Origin: Theristus sp. LFF4_11 | Lineage: Eukaryota; Nematoda; Chromadorea; Monhysterida; Xyalidae | Assembly (NCBI GenBank): GCA_030248135.1 | Contig: JASANC010003917.1 | Coordinates: 124,001 to 188,000 of the forward strand | Direction of reading: 5' to 3' | DNA length: 64,000 nt | Part shown: one piece after another, positions 21,649 to 34,507 of the stretch | Layout: every line of letters starts with the position of its first letter | Position numbering within the stretch: the first letter of the stretch is position 1 | The notes under the pieces: generated by a model | Databases searched by the model: none | What the model was told of the DNA's origin: nothing | The model's input: the letters and a program-made list of their open reading frames with translations, nothing else | Translations under genes and position numbers: made by a program

Positions 21649-24600
21649 ACATAGATCGTTCACAACTTAATAGAAGAAGAGTGAAACTGCTAAAAAGAAA
21701 TATCTTATTGTTCAACAAGAAACGCACATACACATGCCAGCGCGATGTTAAATTATTTTTGCGATCATTGCAGACATAACTTGTATTATTCCGGTTCAGC
21801 AGCAAAATTGTGCACAATATTTCTTTGAAAATAAGCTAACTTACTCCATTATAATACCATGTGTACGTTTTTGCATATATTTGTTGCGTGACCCGTCCGA
21901 AACAGTAAAAATGCACAAGAAAGACATCCAAAATGAGCGCTAAAGCTGCGAATAAGCGCACAAATTTGAACGAGAAAAGAAGCATAGTCAAACGCAAGAC
22001 CGTACAAAGTACAGTGTCTACAGTATATAGTCACGGGATAGGGTTTCTGCCGTTTGGGTCTTTTGACGCGATCGCTGTGCGAGCAATAAAAACCATGTTT
22101 GGTTTCCATTGTTTTTTTTTACATTTTTTTCATTGACGATCGAAAATTGCTGAGACCTAATCGTGTCGAGACCTAATCATCCAAAAGACAAGACTAAGAT
22201 TACAAGTCTTAGTGTCTTTCCGTCTGTCCTTCTCTCACAAACCGAATGTCTCCCGCGACAAAGTTTATGAGGAAATACAGTCTTTCTTTTGTACGCTCAT
22301 TGATGCTATCCAAAAAAACGCGCGTGTGACGCATACCGAAAGCACAAAATGGCGCCCATTTTTGAATGATAGTCCCTCAAGGGTTCACCCACGTTCTAGA
22401 AGACATAAAGCGCATTCTTGAAATTTATGTCACCAACATATTTCATCTTCGTTTTCGGATGCCAAAATGAATGATTAACTCGGAAATTTGGTGTAGTTTT
22501 CTGCAATGGTAGCAGGCGGTTTGTTTGTTTGTTGTTTTTTAGGTTTCAACCTGATGCGTGGAGGCTGCGCAAGAAGCAGATGGCAGCAAATCGCGCACCG
22601 ACAATTCAAATTAGCTCATAAAATGTGCGCATTTCAATGGGAATCACATAATTTGAATATGGGACAGTCTGATGCTGTTGTGAGCTCAACAATTATCTCG
22701 ATACAATAAAATGTTAGCTGGCGGTGAAGCGTTTTCATCTGAATATTTCAAATCGGACAGCGTCTCATTTGAATAATGTTTATGGGGACAACAACATAAA
22801 GGACATCTGACAAATCAGTTCATGTTGTCTTGAAGATTCAAACAACAAAAAATCTCTGTCTCAATTTGAAAAGATTCAAAAAAGCGATGGCCAAAAGAAC
22901 ATGACATGATGGACAGACAGTCACAAAAGGACAAGCAAGATAGAGATGAACATTTGTGTGTGCATTTATTGCGTCGCGGGTCTGCGTGGATATATTGCTT
23001 TCACACCCCTCGGGACCCAAATAAATCACGGCAAGAACGATGGTGTGTCTCCTTGAGAGCCGCGGGTCGTTAGCTGCCTCGGGGCTATTCAGGCCGAGAA
23101 AACCGCCCCGCACACGAAGGTGCAGGTTCAAAACGCCGTGTGTGTTGTTGCCGATTTGTTTTTATTTGAGGTCTGTGGTACAAGATGCTTTTTTGATGGT
23201 TTCTGTCATTTTGAGAGAAAACTCAGACAGACGAGGAAGATTGAACACACGTTTTCGCGCATAAGCGATCATCAGAGAGGCAACTATTCCAAATAATCAG
23301 TCAACCTGCGCGCAGCAACACGGGTTCTACCGTAGTCGCGGTCGGTCTCGACACGATCTCTCTCGCACACACACAGCCACTGCCCTGAATGACAACAATA
23401 ATGAATCGTTGCTTCAACTTTTTAAACGTCACAACATAAAATCAACAAAAAACAATCACAAAACGCTAAAAAGGCGATACATGGAATCTCGACAGCAAAG
23501 GCGCCCTAAACCGTACTCCGTGCGGGTTTGTGAGTTTTCGGAATTTGTCAATAATACATCTGGAAGCAATGTATATAATTTCTCTCCCATGGAGCTGATA
23601 CAAATGTTCACACCGTTCATATTCTAAACTGTTTATTCTCTACTTCCAGCTAATGGGCCGACACATAAAACGGCAGGGCGGAGACTCCTTTAGTGTGACA
23701 GATGCACTTTATTTTTATTCCAGTTTGCCTGCCAAATCCCACGACTAACCATTTTAAAATTTTGCTAGATTCATCGTGGCGCAATCAAACTCCAGTGATA
23801 TGACGAGTCTGCACATTGTAAAACCGGAAGCCCGCATTCTGATACTGGCTGACAAACAAACAAACAAACAGACGCTAGATTGATTGACGACAAAACCTAT
23901 AAATAACATGTCATCGCAGTCATAGAAGATCATGATTTCAGTTTCAAATGAAGAGACCATCGGATTAAAAATGTGCTTTTGATTTGATTTCGAAACGATG
24001 CCGAATCAAAACAACCCCGAAAACTCGATCCATGACCGATGCGAACAATTTACATTTTCAACCGAAAACACCGTTTACTGTTGTTTACATTCACGCGCTG
24101 TAATCGAATCTCTTTTTCAAGCCCAGCGCCACGAAACATCCGCAACATGTCTGTGAAGATCAACAACAGGACACCAAGATAAAATAAATTTGAATGAAAA
24201 AAGTGCCAACAAAAATATGTGTAAGTTTCGCGTCACGCATCAATCCACTAAAAGCTATAATGAATTTTTGCAGCTGCAAGAATAAAACCAAAACTCGTAA
24301 GTGCACCGCTGATTGGTTGTATCAGGCTTAAAATCAACATGTAGCATGGTGCCACTTCAAGTGCTCACCAATGAGCGCGTCAAAAACTAGTATGACACTG
24401 AGTATTGTTGGCATGAATGCTGCGCAAGTGAGAGTGGCCAAGAATTATGACAGTACCTGACATTTTGACGATCAAAGACACAAAAAAAACAATCCGAACA
24501 ACAACTGGCTTTTTGGATAACCTGGACCACACAGGCGTGAATGAAATGGCGCTGTAAGAAAATAATAACAACCGACTGTAAGCTTGTATGAAAAGCCAAC

Positions 24601-27600
24601 CCAACCCAATAAGCGGGAAATTTACGTTCGTCGATCGAATGCTGAACACACACAAAAAAACCGGTCGCTGACGCCAGACTGTCAGGCGGAAAACACACAC
24701 CAGCCAACCAATGCGTGTTTTTTTGAGACTGTCAGCAGCTGGCGGTGTTGTAAATAAGCATGAAAGGCAATGCAAAATAAAAACAGCCGTATGCAGATAG
24801 CAGAAAAAATGAAATAGAGGCGACCGAATTCTGTAGGTGCGTATGGCAAAATGGCATGGAAAGCTAGGATGAAAGGAACAAGGATACAGCGAGAGGCGAA
24901 GGCTTTAACTTCACGCGCAAAAAACACACGTCGCTTAGCGAACCAGGAAAAAATGGGAAATAAGCATCAGAGACACACGTGTTCGTATGCGTTCGCATGA
25001 ACAAGCAACGCCATGAAACGCACCGATACAGTTGGACTTCGGAAAGGTTTTAGCCAGCAAAAAAACAAACATCCGCAGCGGTTAAAATAACTCGTGGATA
25101 ACGGTGCACACGGTTACGGTATATACATTTGTATCTGTCGTAATCGGTCTCGACACGATCGCAGTTCTTGTACGGCTGACTCATTTCAAATGCGTGTGAG
25201 AAGCAGGCCAAAAAATACCGTATTTGTCAGAGGAGGAACTCAAAGGAAGGTGAAAAAGCATGATAGAACACAAATGCGGTGCAGTATGTGCTTGTCACAC
25301 ACCACCATACAATATGCCTCATTGGTCTGTTTGCGATGACGCCGCCGAGTGTACAGTGCATGTGCTTACTTATTATTTTTGTTTTCAAACACAAATTTTT
25401 ATATTCATTTTCAACAAGCGCTTCATGCTGAACAAACTGTGCGCGCGCACATGCGAGTATGGGACGACAGACGATTGTAAATTTTGAAAAGCAAAAAAAC
25501 GACATATTTCTGTCGCGTGTTTCTGTTCATGTAAAATAGCCAATAGGAGACCGTAATATATTTTTCAATTTTTATTTTGGCTGCAAAACAACACAGGCAG
25601 CATGATTTCAATTTTAAACTACTCGTGACGCTCAACGAATTGATTTGAGCTTTTCAGCTTTTTGTATCTAGATAAATTTCAGTGAATCTTTAGCGCTTTT
25701 CCCATCTACCGTCACATTGCAACATACCTATTCAAAGAAAAGGCGAAAAAATCCAAAAACTCAACCGACCATAGAAAAAAGTGCCGAAAAAACCCGACGG
25801 GCTTTAAACACCAAAATCCAAAAGCGTTTTTTCACGCTAACCGAAAAGAAAACTGTACTCATCCAAGCGTGTATGCGTGTGTGTCGCCGCGACCCGGATG
25901 CAAGCGTAACTCAGAGGGACTGAAAAGCCTTCAAAAACTGCCAACTGGCATGTTCACAAAACGAGCGATGAAAGAAACCCACAAAAAAGCGCCGGACGTG
26001 AAAAGCACAACAACGAAAAAATGATAACAACAACAAATGAGCCGTGTATGTGTAGGCACAAGTTTCCTCGGGTGCGTGCGTACTGCGGCGCTAATGTGAC
26101 CGATTGAATTCGTTAAAGCGATAACACGATTTCGAAGGCAAGGGTGAGTTATAGTGAAAATCGCTGACTTCTATTTGAAGAAAAAACGCTGAAACTGCTC
26201 TGGAATACAATCAAGCAATCGGCAGATACAGCCGCAACAATGGCAAGTCACATGTAATTAGACAGACTTTATGTCACGCATGGAAAAAGTTTTTCCGTGG
26301 GTTTTTGCTGGCGTTTGGAACTGAACAGAAAAATTGAATAATGGATGACAATGAGTGTATGTGCCGCTGGAATATGGAAACCAGCAAATGTGCATTTGGT
26401 GAACTTGGAAAAGGTACACAATACATTATTGATGGGGTGTGTACACTACATACGGCGTGCCCGACCACACAGTAGATCCATTTCCTTGTGTTTTTCTACC
26501 AAACAGCTGCAATTATGGTGAACCGGACAAGTTTTTTTCAGACAGAAAAGTTGAACCGTTTTGAAAGAATAATTCACATCATACCATTGAAAAAACATTC
26601 CACGCAGGCCGCCCCGCCACGCGCGCATCTCTTGGATCTGCAAAACGTAAAACCCGGCTTGTTTTCGACGAAAACTAAAGTGGGCATGCCAATATTTTTT
26701 TTCAATCCGTGGACATCACAACGGAGCAGCTGATTAAAGAAACGCAGCATTGAACATTAATTGAGCAAATAAAAAAGCGATTGACCCGGGAAGGATAGAC
26801 AGAGAGCATAATGTGTGTGCCGTCATCTGGTCTTGAGAGGTGTGTGCTTTGCTTTGCTTTTGGAAGCGAAAAATTTCTGGGTATTTTTTCTCCTTGCACA
26901 GAAAAAACCGTGTGAACAAGCTCACAACCACTTCAGCAATCGATCATCATTCGATGATCGTTTTACAATAAAAAGAAAAAAAATGCTAATTACCCATTAT
27001 GAAGACGGTCAATCCGGGGGGCATCAGTTTTTCTTAACGCATCCGTTTCTGGGTGGCGAAAATGGAACAGCATTTTGGGAGCTTTACAAGAGGAAGGGTG
27101 TGTTGTTTTTAACGTTTGTAAATCTTTTGTTTCCCCAATCACTCGACATCAAAAATAGCCCATTATTTAGGTGCATTTTCTTGGGCGCGGTCGCAAACAG
27201 GTTCAAATTCAAACACACTTTGACTCCTCACGCAAAAAGAATGCCACATGTTGCAAACACCGTTGCACATACCACCCTGCGTGCCAAATTTCCTACCATA
27301 CTATTTTTTGTGCGAAAAATGAAAATGGTTAATAAAAAAGACAAGAGGGGCATCACGAAAACATGAGGTGCTCCTGGATGCGTTTTCAGTCAGGCCAATA
27401 GCAGCGTCGCCATCGTGATCACCACGGCATGATGACATGTGGCACTGTGGCATGAAAAATGGTATGGCACGGGTTTTGGCATGACCAATGGTATGTGTGG
27501 TACTTTGACGTGAGCAATGGTATGTGCAATGACATTTTGTAAATCGTGCTGTCTCATTTTTTCTGTTTATCCCGATTTTGCAGCATTATGAGACCTTCAG

Positions 27601-28716
27601 GTCAAACACCGAAAAAGCGTCAATAAAACAAAACAAAGAAGAGATACATGAAAACATTTCGAACATGAGAAACTCTGGCTACTAAAAACTCAAAAGAGAC
27701 GTAGCCGACAAAACGCATAAGCTGAACAGACAAAGAGACCACAAAACAAATTCCATGATGCATTATTATGCAATTTTCTTTCACACCCTGAAATGCCGCA
27801 TTCCAGCAAACAAATGTCAGCGAAGAAACAAAAACAGAGAGACAATCCACTAACGCCTCTTGGTTCTGGATCAACGTGGTGGAACAGGGCAGTTTTCAAA
27901 ATAGCAAGCATCACACCAAAGAGACCAGGACTGCACTTGAAATTACCCGCAAACCCGCTGGTCATAATCATCATATTCAGTTTCGCAGTGTTTACAAAAC
28001 AGAGCGCAGTTTTATTGGCATAATCGACAATTGAAATACAGGCGCCACACATCAAACACATGTGTATGGAGCGCTCAAACACGGAAAATTTACAATGTTT
28101 GCACTGGTACTCGCGTGAAAAAGCATAAAATACGGCAACGCACACCCAACCAACCATGTTTCGTTTCAGTAAACCCCGTATAATCCTGATAAGATACCGA
28201 TTTACCAGTGTTTATGGCGTTTCGTGTGATGCGACAAACAAACAGAAACAGAGACAAAAACACCAACAGCGGCGAAAAGGGAACCAGCTACCGTCTGCTT
28301 ACTCTGGCAGTTGTACATTTCAATAAGCTGGTTTTTGGTGTCAGCAAAAAATGGGAATCAGAGAACACACAATATTCAGAAGAACCTCTATGAATTACAC
28401 ACATTCTTACCTGCGATTAATGACGATTTGTCTGGGGATTCCAATGCTCCGATTTCAAAACTGAAAACCCGCTCTTTCATGGAAAACAGGCAACACACTA
28501 ACCACCGGTGCAGGTCTGCTGTTGCTAATGCACATTGCTAATTCACTGATTCAAACATTGCGTCAAAACGCTGCTAAAACGGGACGACGCATGAAACGAC
28601 AGCAAAAAGAAACCATTTCAGCAGGTGACGCACACGCTGCACGACAATAAGCAGGTATACAATGGTGTGGCGAGCAAACCATCTCAGCTGCATGTCAAAA
28701 CTGTTGACCAATGGAA
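21649..28716. other. Gene-poor stretch
   Basis: I find no exon chain here. Isolated arms of the GGTCTCGACACGATCTCA-type repeat occur near 22045, 22160, 23345 and 25145. The longest open frame (26815-27366, plus strand, 183 codons) has unremarkable composition, no signal peptide and no family resemblance, and I leave it uncalled. The rest is A/T-rich unique-looking DNA. Confidence 0.5.
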
Positions 28717-28880
28717 TACGGTATCTACTGTATTGGGTCTCGACGCGGTTCCACACATGCACAAATTTCGATTAACAAAACAGATCAGAACAAATATCCA
28801 CTCCAACCTTACCAGGACCTTTGGCGACCACGGCAGATGGCAATGAGATCGTGTCAAGACCCAATACGGCAACAACCGTA
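28717..28880. mobile_element. MITE with TACGGT...GGGTCTCGACACGATCTCA arms, complete copy
   Basis: The left arm TACGGTATCTACTGTATTGG then GTCTCGACGCG faces the right arm GAGATCGTGTCAAGACCCAA then CGGCAACAACCGTA over 164 bp. At least one other paired copy (33725-33921) and several single arms are in the window. It is non-coding. Confidence 0.7.
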
Positions 28881-29944
28881 ATCCGTGGGCTTGGAGCTTT
28901 TTTGGCATTCGATAACAGGTCGAGCTAATGTGGTATAGCATTACACACGGTTGGATTGGGTTCGGTCGTCTGAACCGAATAATAATGTTCCATAGTAGTA
29001 CAAGACGAATGAACGTTCGAGACACGCTGACTGCAGCAGAACAATGGAATTTTGGCATTAGCCATTCTTCTTACCTGCCCTCGAAAACCAAAACACTCCA
29101 GACGTGGGAGAGAGAGCAAAATGTGTTCCACACACCCGGCTACCGCAACCAGCACGGCAAGCTGCTTCACAATGTTACAGAAGGCAAACCGACAGACTGA
29201 AAATGGAATGTGACCAACGATATCGAACTAATGCTGAATTCCGGCACATTTACAGGCAGGTAGCATAACAAATTTTTGCCATTTCTGTTTTGTAGAGAAC
29301 ACCAAACTAAACTAAATCTAGAACAGCGTTCAGACGAGACCACACGTGCGCAAGCATTCACGTCAGCGTTCCGGTCTAAATTAATGAAAAATTGATAATA
29401 AAAAAAGCCCCGGCAAGCTGTTGTTGTTACGCGCGTTCCGTGGACAGTTTACAATCGTCCCAATTAAGGGCTATAAAAAAGGCAAATGCAACTGGTGAAA
29501 ATAATACGGGCAATCAGGGATTCGCCGTTGATGCCGCACTGGTGTGTGATTGGCTTTTCATAACACGGTGTTCGAGCGTGAAATTAGCAGTGCTTTTGCA
29601 ATCATCATGTTTGTTTGCTTTGAATTTGAAGCTGGATGAAGCTGAACATATTTCCATTCCACATTGCACTGGCACACGACACGGATATGATGAAACGTGC
29701 AATTCAGGACAACGTGTTGTTCTATATTTGGTTGCTTTTCACCTAGATCCTGCATTTGCAGATCTTGAATGATGCAAGAAATCCAATAAGTGGAGAGAAA
29801 ACTGGGGAACGGAATTTCGTCTAAAAGCATTCTACGCACAGGCACAGTTGCAACTGACATTTCCGAGCTAATAATAATATAAACATGAAGCAGAGAGTGG
29901 ACTTCTGGGCAACATACAGTACGTATGTGCCACCGCAAATTATG

Positions 29945-30913
29945 ATTATCTAAAAATGCGGGAGACGCATATAAAAGGAGGAATATGGCCTTGTGTAAGC
30001 AGTGAAAGACTTGGCTCGACAACGCTTTTCAAGTCTCTGATGTGGTACACACGGATACAAGTACATAAGAGTTATATTTTTGCGCCGCGTTTGCTGTTTA
30101 AAAGCTTGCTGAAAAGCGTAAAAACTTTGAAGTTATTTTTCAATTGTCCTCTTCAGTTTAGTCTAAAATCACACCATGTGCGAAATTCTGTAAATTCTGT
30201 GCAAAAACAGAAACATCAGAAATTGCAAAATATTGCTGCATGTAGCTTTATCGTTGTTGTTGTTGTTGTTTTGTTGGGATTTTTAGGCGATGTTTTTAGC
30301 CAGGGCTAACCCAGAGAAGCGTACAGAACGCCATTGAGTAGGGCGCCCATTGAGTTTTCTCTGTCATTAAGTGCCTACATACCCCTCGGCGGGGCTCGAT
30401 CCCCCGAGCGCATGTAGTCTAACGCACTACCACCAGGCCACGAGGGTGACAATTGTTGTTGTTGCTAACGTACGCACCGCTGTGCATACAGCAGCACCAG
30501 TGCAAAAAGTGTTGTCTTTCGTTGATTTTCACCCTTTTTACCAAACTCTTGTGACAGGATAAACCGGTGAGTCATTGCCACAGAAGGAGACCTTGCGTTC
30601 CCCAACGCCTCTGCGATACACTTTGTGCAAACCAGTGTCAGCGATCTAAAGTCTGATCGTTATTTTAGTGGTTTTAGTGGTCGCTAAATGCTAGAAAAAA
30701 AGCAAATGTGAAAGTTTCATTTGTCTACAATGTACGAGGGTTGCCACTTCCAACCGAAATAAAAAATAAACGGCGCAAAAATATGACTCTTATGTACTTG
30801 TATCCGTGTGTACCACATCAGAGACTTGAAAAGCGTTGTCGAGCCAAGTCTTTCACTGCTTACACAAGGCCATATTCCTCCTTTTATATGCGTCTCCCGC
30901 ATTTTTAGATAAT
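29945..30913. mobile_element. Element with about 140-bp terminal inverted repeats, carrying a SINE
   Basis: The left arm (29945-30090, starting ATTATCTAAAAATGCGGGAG) and the right arm (about 30770-30913) are near-identical inverted complements. The interior shows no transposase frame. A tRNA-derived SINE sits between the arms at 30251-30449, so the TIR element was there first. Target duplication is unclear. Confidence 0.8.
30251..30449 (-). mobile_element. tRNA-derived SINE, uninterrupted copy, reverse orientation
   Basis: On the minus strand it reads CCTCGTGGCCTGGTGGTAGT (A-box region), then GGGGATCGAGCCCCGCCGAG (B-box region), then a tRNA-unrelated body with GGGTTAGCCCTGGCTAAAAA, then an (AAC)n tail. 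This copy shows the sequence at which the 10.3-kb SINE was split by a MITE. Its length is about 200 bp. Confidence 0.82.
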
Positions 30914-30999
30914 ATTCTGACTTTTACATAAGCCCCGAAGGTCGGACCAAAATCACAATACGTTGGTCACACATTCTTCTAAACCCCGGACAACTCAGG

Positions 31000-32955
31000 T
31001 TTTTCATTTTTTGTTTTTAGGCCAATTTCGCCTATGCTATTTCTACGGCCCATTCGCCCAAAATCGTCACGATTCAGTACCTAGAATTTCTCACATAAGA
31101 AAACTGACCCAAAAGCAGTGATCGGCGGTTGAATTATCCTGGAAAACACAGTTTTCTTGTTTTTCATTTCTGGACCGGTTTCACTAAATTCCACGGCCGA
31201 TTCGCCCGAAATCGTCACGATTCGAAATCTAAAGTTGATCACGTAAGAAAACTAACCCAAAATCTGTTATCAGCGCATTGAATTACCCCGGAAAACACAG
31301 TTTTCTTGTTTTTCATTTTTGGACCGATTTCGCCAATTTCCACGGCCAATTCGCCCAAAATCGTCACGATTCAGTACCTATAATTGCTCACATAAGAAAA
31401 CTAACCCAGAATCCGTGATCAGCGCATTGAATTACCATGGAAAACACCGTTTTTTGTTTTTCATTTCTGGACCGATTTCGCCAATTTCCACGGCCGATTC
31501 GCCCGAAATCGTCACGATTCAGTATCTAGAGTTGCTCACATAAAAAACTAACCCAAAATCCGTGATCAGCGCATTGAATTACCCTGAAAAACACCCTTTT
31601 ATTGTTTTTAGTTTCTGGGCCGTTTTCGCCAATTTCCACTGCCGATTCGCCCGAAATCGTCACAATTCAGCACCTAAAGTTGCTCACGTAAAAAAACTAA
31701 CCCAACATCTGTTATCAGCGCATTGAATTACCATGGAAAACACCGTTGTTTTGGTTTTTCAGTTTTGGACCGATTTCGCCAATTTCCACGGCCGATTCGT
31801 CCGAAATCGTCACGATTCAGTACCTAGAATTGCTCACATAAGAAAACTAACCCAGAATCCGTGATCAGCGCATTGAATTACCATGGAAAACACCGTTGTT
31901 TTGGTTTTTCATTTCTGGACCGATTTCGCCAATTTCCACGGCCGATTCGCCCGAAATCGTCACGATTCAGTATCTAGAGTTGCTCACTTAAAAAACTAAC
32001 CCAAAATCCGTGATCAGCGCATTGAATTACCCTGAAAAACACCATTTTCTTGTTTTTCGTTTCTGGACCGATTTCGCCAACTTCCACGGCCGATTCGCCC
32101 GAAATCGTCACGATTCAGCATCTAAAGTTGCTCACGTAAGAAAACTAACCCAAAATCCGTGATCAGCGCATTGAATTACCCTGGAAATCACTATTTTCTT
32201 GTTTTTCGTTTCTAGACTGATTTTGCCAATTTCCACGGCCGATTCGCCCGAAATCGTCACGATTCAGCATCTAAAGTTGCTCACGTAAGAAAACTAACCC
32301 AAAATCCGTGATCAGCGCATTGAATTACCCTGGAAAACACCATTTTCTTGTTTTTCGTTTCTAGACCGATTTCGCCAATTTACACGGCCGATTCGCTCGA
32401 AATCGTCACGATTCAGCATCTAAAGTTGCTCACGTAAGAAAACTAACCCAAAATCCGTGATCAGCGCATTGAATTACCCTGGAAAACACATTTTTCTTGT
32501 TTTTCGTTTCTGGACCGATTTCGCCAATTTCCACGGCCGATTCGCCCGAAATCGTCACGATTCAGCATCTACAGTGGCTCACGTAAGAAAACTAACCCAA
32601 AATCCGTGATCAGCGCATTGAATTACCCTGGAAAACACCATTTTCTTGTTTTTCGTTTCTAGACCGATTTCGCCAATTTCCACGGCCGATTCGCCCGAAA
32701 TCGTCACGATTCAGCATCTATTCGCCCGAAATCGTCACGATTCAGCATCTAAAGTTGCTCACGTAAGAAAACTAACCCAAAATCCGTGATCAGCGCATTG
32801 AATTACCCTGGAAAACACCCTTTTCTTGTTTTTCGTTTCTAGACCGATTTCGCCAATTTCCACGGCCGATTCGCTCGAAATCGTCACGATTCAGCATCTA
32901 AAGTTGCTCACGTAAGAAAACTAACCCAAAATCCGTGATCAGCGCATTGAATTCC
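31000..32955. repeat. Satellite-like tandem array, about 13 units of about 148 bp
   Basis: The landmark GATCAGCGCATTGAATTACC recurs every 142-152 bp from about 31270 to 32957, with an older unit before it. Each unit also carries CCGATTCGCCCGAAATCGTC and AAGAAAACTAACCCA. One unit near 32700-32750 has an internal duplication of about 30 bp, which lengthens it. The first units are more diverged than those at 32000-32950, as in an array homogenising toward one side. It has no stable coding frame. Confidence 0.9.
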
Positions 32956-33110
32956 TACGGACTAGACCTTTTTCCTATTATTTTTCGTAGCTCAGACAAA
33001 ATTTGTAAGAGTGAAAAGCTGATACCCAGTCGAAATGCTACGAACTGTAAAAAATGCACAATTTTGACGAAAAAAATGCCCGGGCAAAATTTTTTTTAAA
33101 ATATACGAAT

Positions 33111-33363
33111 GAAATTACCCCTGGAAACATTTTTGTTCGACTGTGAAAGTGTCGCAGGTATAAATTGAAAGGGCGCACACTTAAAACCAGGTGAAAACCC
33201 TGCGAACTTTTAAAAATGCCCAATTTTTACCCAAAAACAGGGTCTGGGTAAAAAATTAACCCAATTTTCAAAATCTCCGGATGGAATTACCCCAGGAAAC
33301 ATTTTTGTTTGACTGTGAAAGTGTCGCAGGTAAAAACTGAAAGGGCGCACACATGTTGATTAC
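33111..33363. repeat. Diverged 172-bp repeat pair bordering the satellite
   Basis: Segments starting GAATTACCCCTGGAAACATT (33111) and GAATTACCCCAGGAAACATT (33283) share about 80 bp, including CTGTGAAAGTGTCGCAGGTA. The opening GAATTACCC-TGGAAA resembles the satellite unit, so this may be an older outlying form of the same array. Confidence 0.6.
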
Positions 33364-33724
33364 ATACCAGAAAAAAAAAGGACAAAGGGAAATAAGTAAC
33401 ACGATTTTCAGAATAGGTTTTTCGTGTCTAGAGCGTATGAAAAATCGCCCGATGAAAATTTTTTCGCGGCTCCAAGCACAACTTTGGGTGTTCGTTTCGT
33501 GTGCACAGAACCAAGTTTGTGGCTTATACTATGCTCGCTGCAGGGCAGCGAGAAAGTTTGAAAAACGCGCGCGAGGGGAAAACGGCTCATATTATGCGTG
33601 ATGCGCTATCCGCTCGCTGACGCTCGCTCGCGCATCCGCATGATAATGCAGCAAGTTAGATGAAAATTTGCTGAATGTGTGTAGCGAAATCAACTTGCTA
33701 ACACGTTCCAACTGCATAACGGAC

Positions 33725-33921
33725 TACGGTTCTTAACCGAGTTTGGTCTCGACACGATCTCACCAGTAAAAGTGCATAATTATTGAGCGTAAGTTTATGT
33801 GCAATCAGCAGATAATAAGAAAAATTAAATGGACATGCGAGTTTTTTTGTCATTACCTCCTCTGAAAATCAAGGCAACACGACCGATAATGAGATCGTAT
33901 CGAAACACCCAACCGCACGTA
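33725..33921. mobile_element. MITE with GGTCTCGACACGATCTCA arms, second paired copy
   Basis: The left arm TACGGTTCTTAACCGAGTTT then GGTCTCGACACGATCTCA faces the right arm GAGATCGTATCGAAACACCC then AACCGCACGTA. It is about 197 bp and has no coding sequence. Confidence 0.6.
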
Positions 33922-34373
33922 CTTATGTACCATGGTTTCTGTCCGAAGTCACCCCGGCCGAGCACATATTGTATCAGAGTGCTCCTGACTTGTCCACTTG
34001 TTAAGCATGACGTAAAAGTGTAGGTACATTGTATATATGAGCGTTCATATATGTCGTACACTACCGACACTTCAAACGTACTACGTTTGAAATTGAAAAT
34101 GTCAGTTTTCGAAAATATTCACGCATTTTCTTCTGCTTGAACGCGCGCACCACACCGCAGACCTGTGCAACCATGGGAAAGAGATTGGATGAGTATGTGT
34201 GTGTGTAGTGTGGAGGTGGACACAGACAAGAATGGTTCACTTGTGTCGTTGAATGCTGAGTCGCTCAACTGAGTGGAATATCCGTATATGATGTTCAAAA
34301 GCATCATTTTCAAAACCACAGACGAACAGCAAAATGCAAATACAAGTTTACTGAAACACCAAAAAAACCTGAT

Positions 34374-34507
34374 TGGCTATCAGAGCGCCGTTCAGTTCAA
34401 ATATGTTGTCAATTTGCAATCTCAAGTGAAAATGAACGGGTGGCTATCAGAGCGCCGTTCAGTTCAAATATGTTGTCAATTTGCAATCTCAAGTGAAAAT
34501 GAACGGG
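34374..34507. repeat. Perfect 67-bp tandem duplication
   Basis: 34374-34440 and 34441-34507 appear base-for-base identical (start TGGCTATCAGAGCGCCGTTC, end AAAATGAACGGG). There is no sign of a gene around it. Confidence 0.9.

Noticed and set aside
26815..27366. 183-codon plus-strand open frame
   Set aside because: A/T-rich composition, no signal peptide, domain or splice partner. Length alone is within what chance allows in 64 kb read in six frames.
31000..32955. CRISPR-like array
   Set aside because: The 148-bp units are contiguous, with no unique spacers of uniform length, and the genome is eukaryotic. It is a satellite.
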